A program made the translations under genes and the position numbers. A stretch of 5,325 nucleotides of DNA from an uncultured Atopostipes sp. GTDB taxonomy: Bacteria; Bacillota; Bacilli; Lactobacillales; Carnobacteriaceae_A. This document shows, piece after piece, positions 5,126-5,325 of this stretch (positions within the stretch are counted from its first letter, which is position 1; each line of letters opens with the position of its first letter). The DNA is taken from positions 1-5,325 of the forward strand of contig CAMYQS010000113.1 of the NCBI GenBank assembly GCA_947296835.1, in the 5' to 3' direction. The notes under the pieces were generated by a model, which saw only the letters and a program-made list of their open reading frames with translations, was not told the origin of the DNA and did no database searches.

Positions 5126-5325
5126 ATGAGTCTAATAACACTAGAAAATATCGTATATCGGTATCATGCCGATCAAGAAAACTACATCCTAAATGACGTT
5201 TCATTCAACATTGAAAAAGGAGAATGGATCACCATTATTGATGAAAACGGCTCAGGAAAATCTAAAATTGTAAAAACATTAAATGGTTTAAACTTGCCAC
5301 AAAGTGGTAAATTAATAATTTACGG
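5126..5325 (+). CDS. ecfA1: ECF transporter ATP-binding subunit EcfA1, N-terminal part (partial)
   Basis: The first 66 codons of an ABC ATPase run off the window. EcfA1 and EcfA2 with membrane protein EcfT power energy-coupling-factor transporters that import vitamins and metal ions using interchangeable substrate-binding S components; ecfA1 commonly follows rplQ in Bacilli. Visible features are the A-loop region ENIVYRYH (7-14, Y13 probably stacks on adenine), ILNDVSFNIEKGEW (21-34), the P-loop DENGSGKSK (39-47) and LNGLNLPQSGKLIIYG (52-67). The GEW stretch and LNGL ... SGK are typical of EcfA1. The P-loop is odd: the family normally reads GxNGSGKST, but here the first Gly is Asp39 and the final Thr is Lys47, while G42, G44, K45 and S46 are kept. 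Start ATG 5126 has AGGAG (5113-5117) 8 bases upstream. The name rests on context and N-terminal motifs only. Confidence 0.9.
   Translation, partial: MSLITLENIVYRYHADQENYILNDVSFNIEKGEWITIIDENGSGKSKIVKTLNGLNLPQSGKLIIY

Noticed and set aside
4977..5204. 75-codon open frame on the minus strand across the rplQ-ecfA1 gap
   Set aside because: It overlaps the start of ecfA1 and the structured 3' UTR, shows no recognisable protein family, and the + strand features explain the region better.

Overview
The window is a conserved housekeeping block of a low-GC Gram-positive bacterium (Firmicutes, Bacilli): the end of the spc ribosomal-protein operon, the alpha operon, and the start of the next transcription unit. 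Gene order on the + strand is rplO (3' end only), secY, adk, infA, rpmJ, rpsM, rpsK, rpoA, rplQ, ecfA1 (5' end only). Strong purine-rich Shine-Dalgarno sites, a four-cysteine zinc-type adenylate kinase, IF-1 and S13 sequences of Bacilli type, ecfA1 after rplQ, and no map gene between adk and infA together suggest Lactobacillales (for example a Carnobacteriaceae-, Aerococcaceae- or Enterococcaceae-like organism). The genus cannot be fixed from this sequence, and the absence of map would also fit staphylococci.

Layout. Positions 1-77 are the last codons of L15. secY (80-1399) and adk (1437-2096) follow closely. The 111-base gap 2097-2207 holds two good sigma-A-type promoter matches and a small GAAA-capped hairpin before infA (2208-2426). 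rpmJ (2458-2571), rpsM (2592-2933), rpsK (2966-3358), rpoA (3431-4375) and rplQ (4420-4920) are tightly spaced, each with its own SD site. The 205-base gap 4921-5125 is noncoding. It carries a structured 3' UTR that fits the position and taxon of the known L17 downstream element, a long stem-loop, and an extended -10 promoter for ecfA1, which starts at 5126 and runs off the window.

The genes serve protein synthesis and export: ribosomal proteins L15, L36, S13, S11 and L17, initiation factor IF-1, the RNA polymerase alpha subunit, the SecY translocation channel and adenylate kinase. ecfA1 begins a vitamin/micronutrient uptake (ECF transporter) unit.

I see no mobile element, CRISPR array, tRNA, rRNA or new multi-gene system. 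The unusual points are small: an acidic repeat-like 40-residue C-terminal tail on L17, an S13 about 8 residues short at its tRNA-facing C-terminus, two substitutions in the Walker A loop of EcfA1, and the structured region after rplQ.
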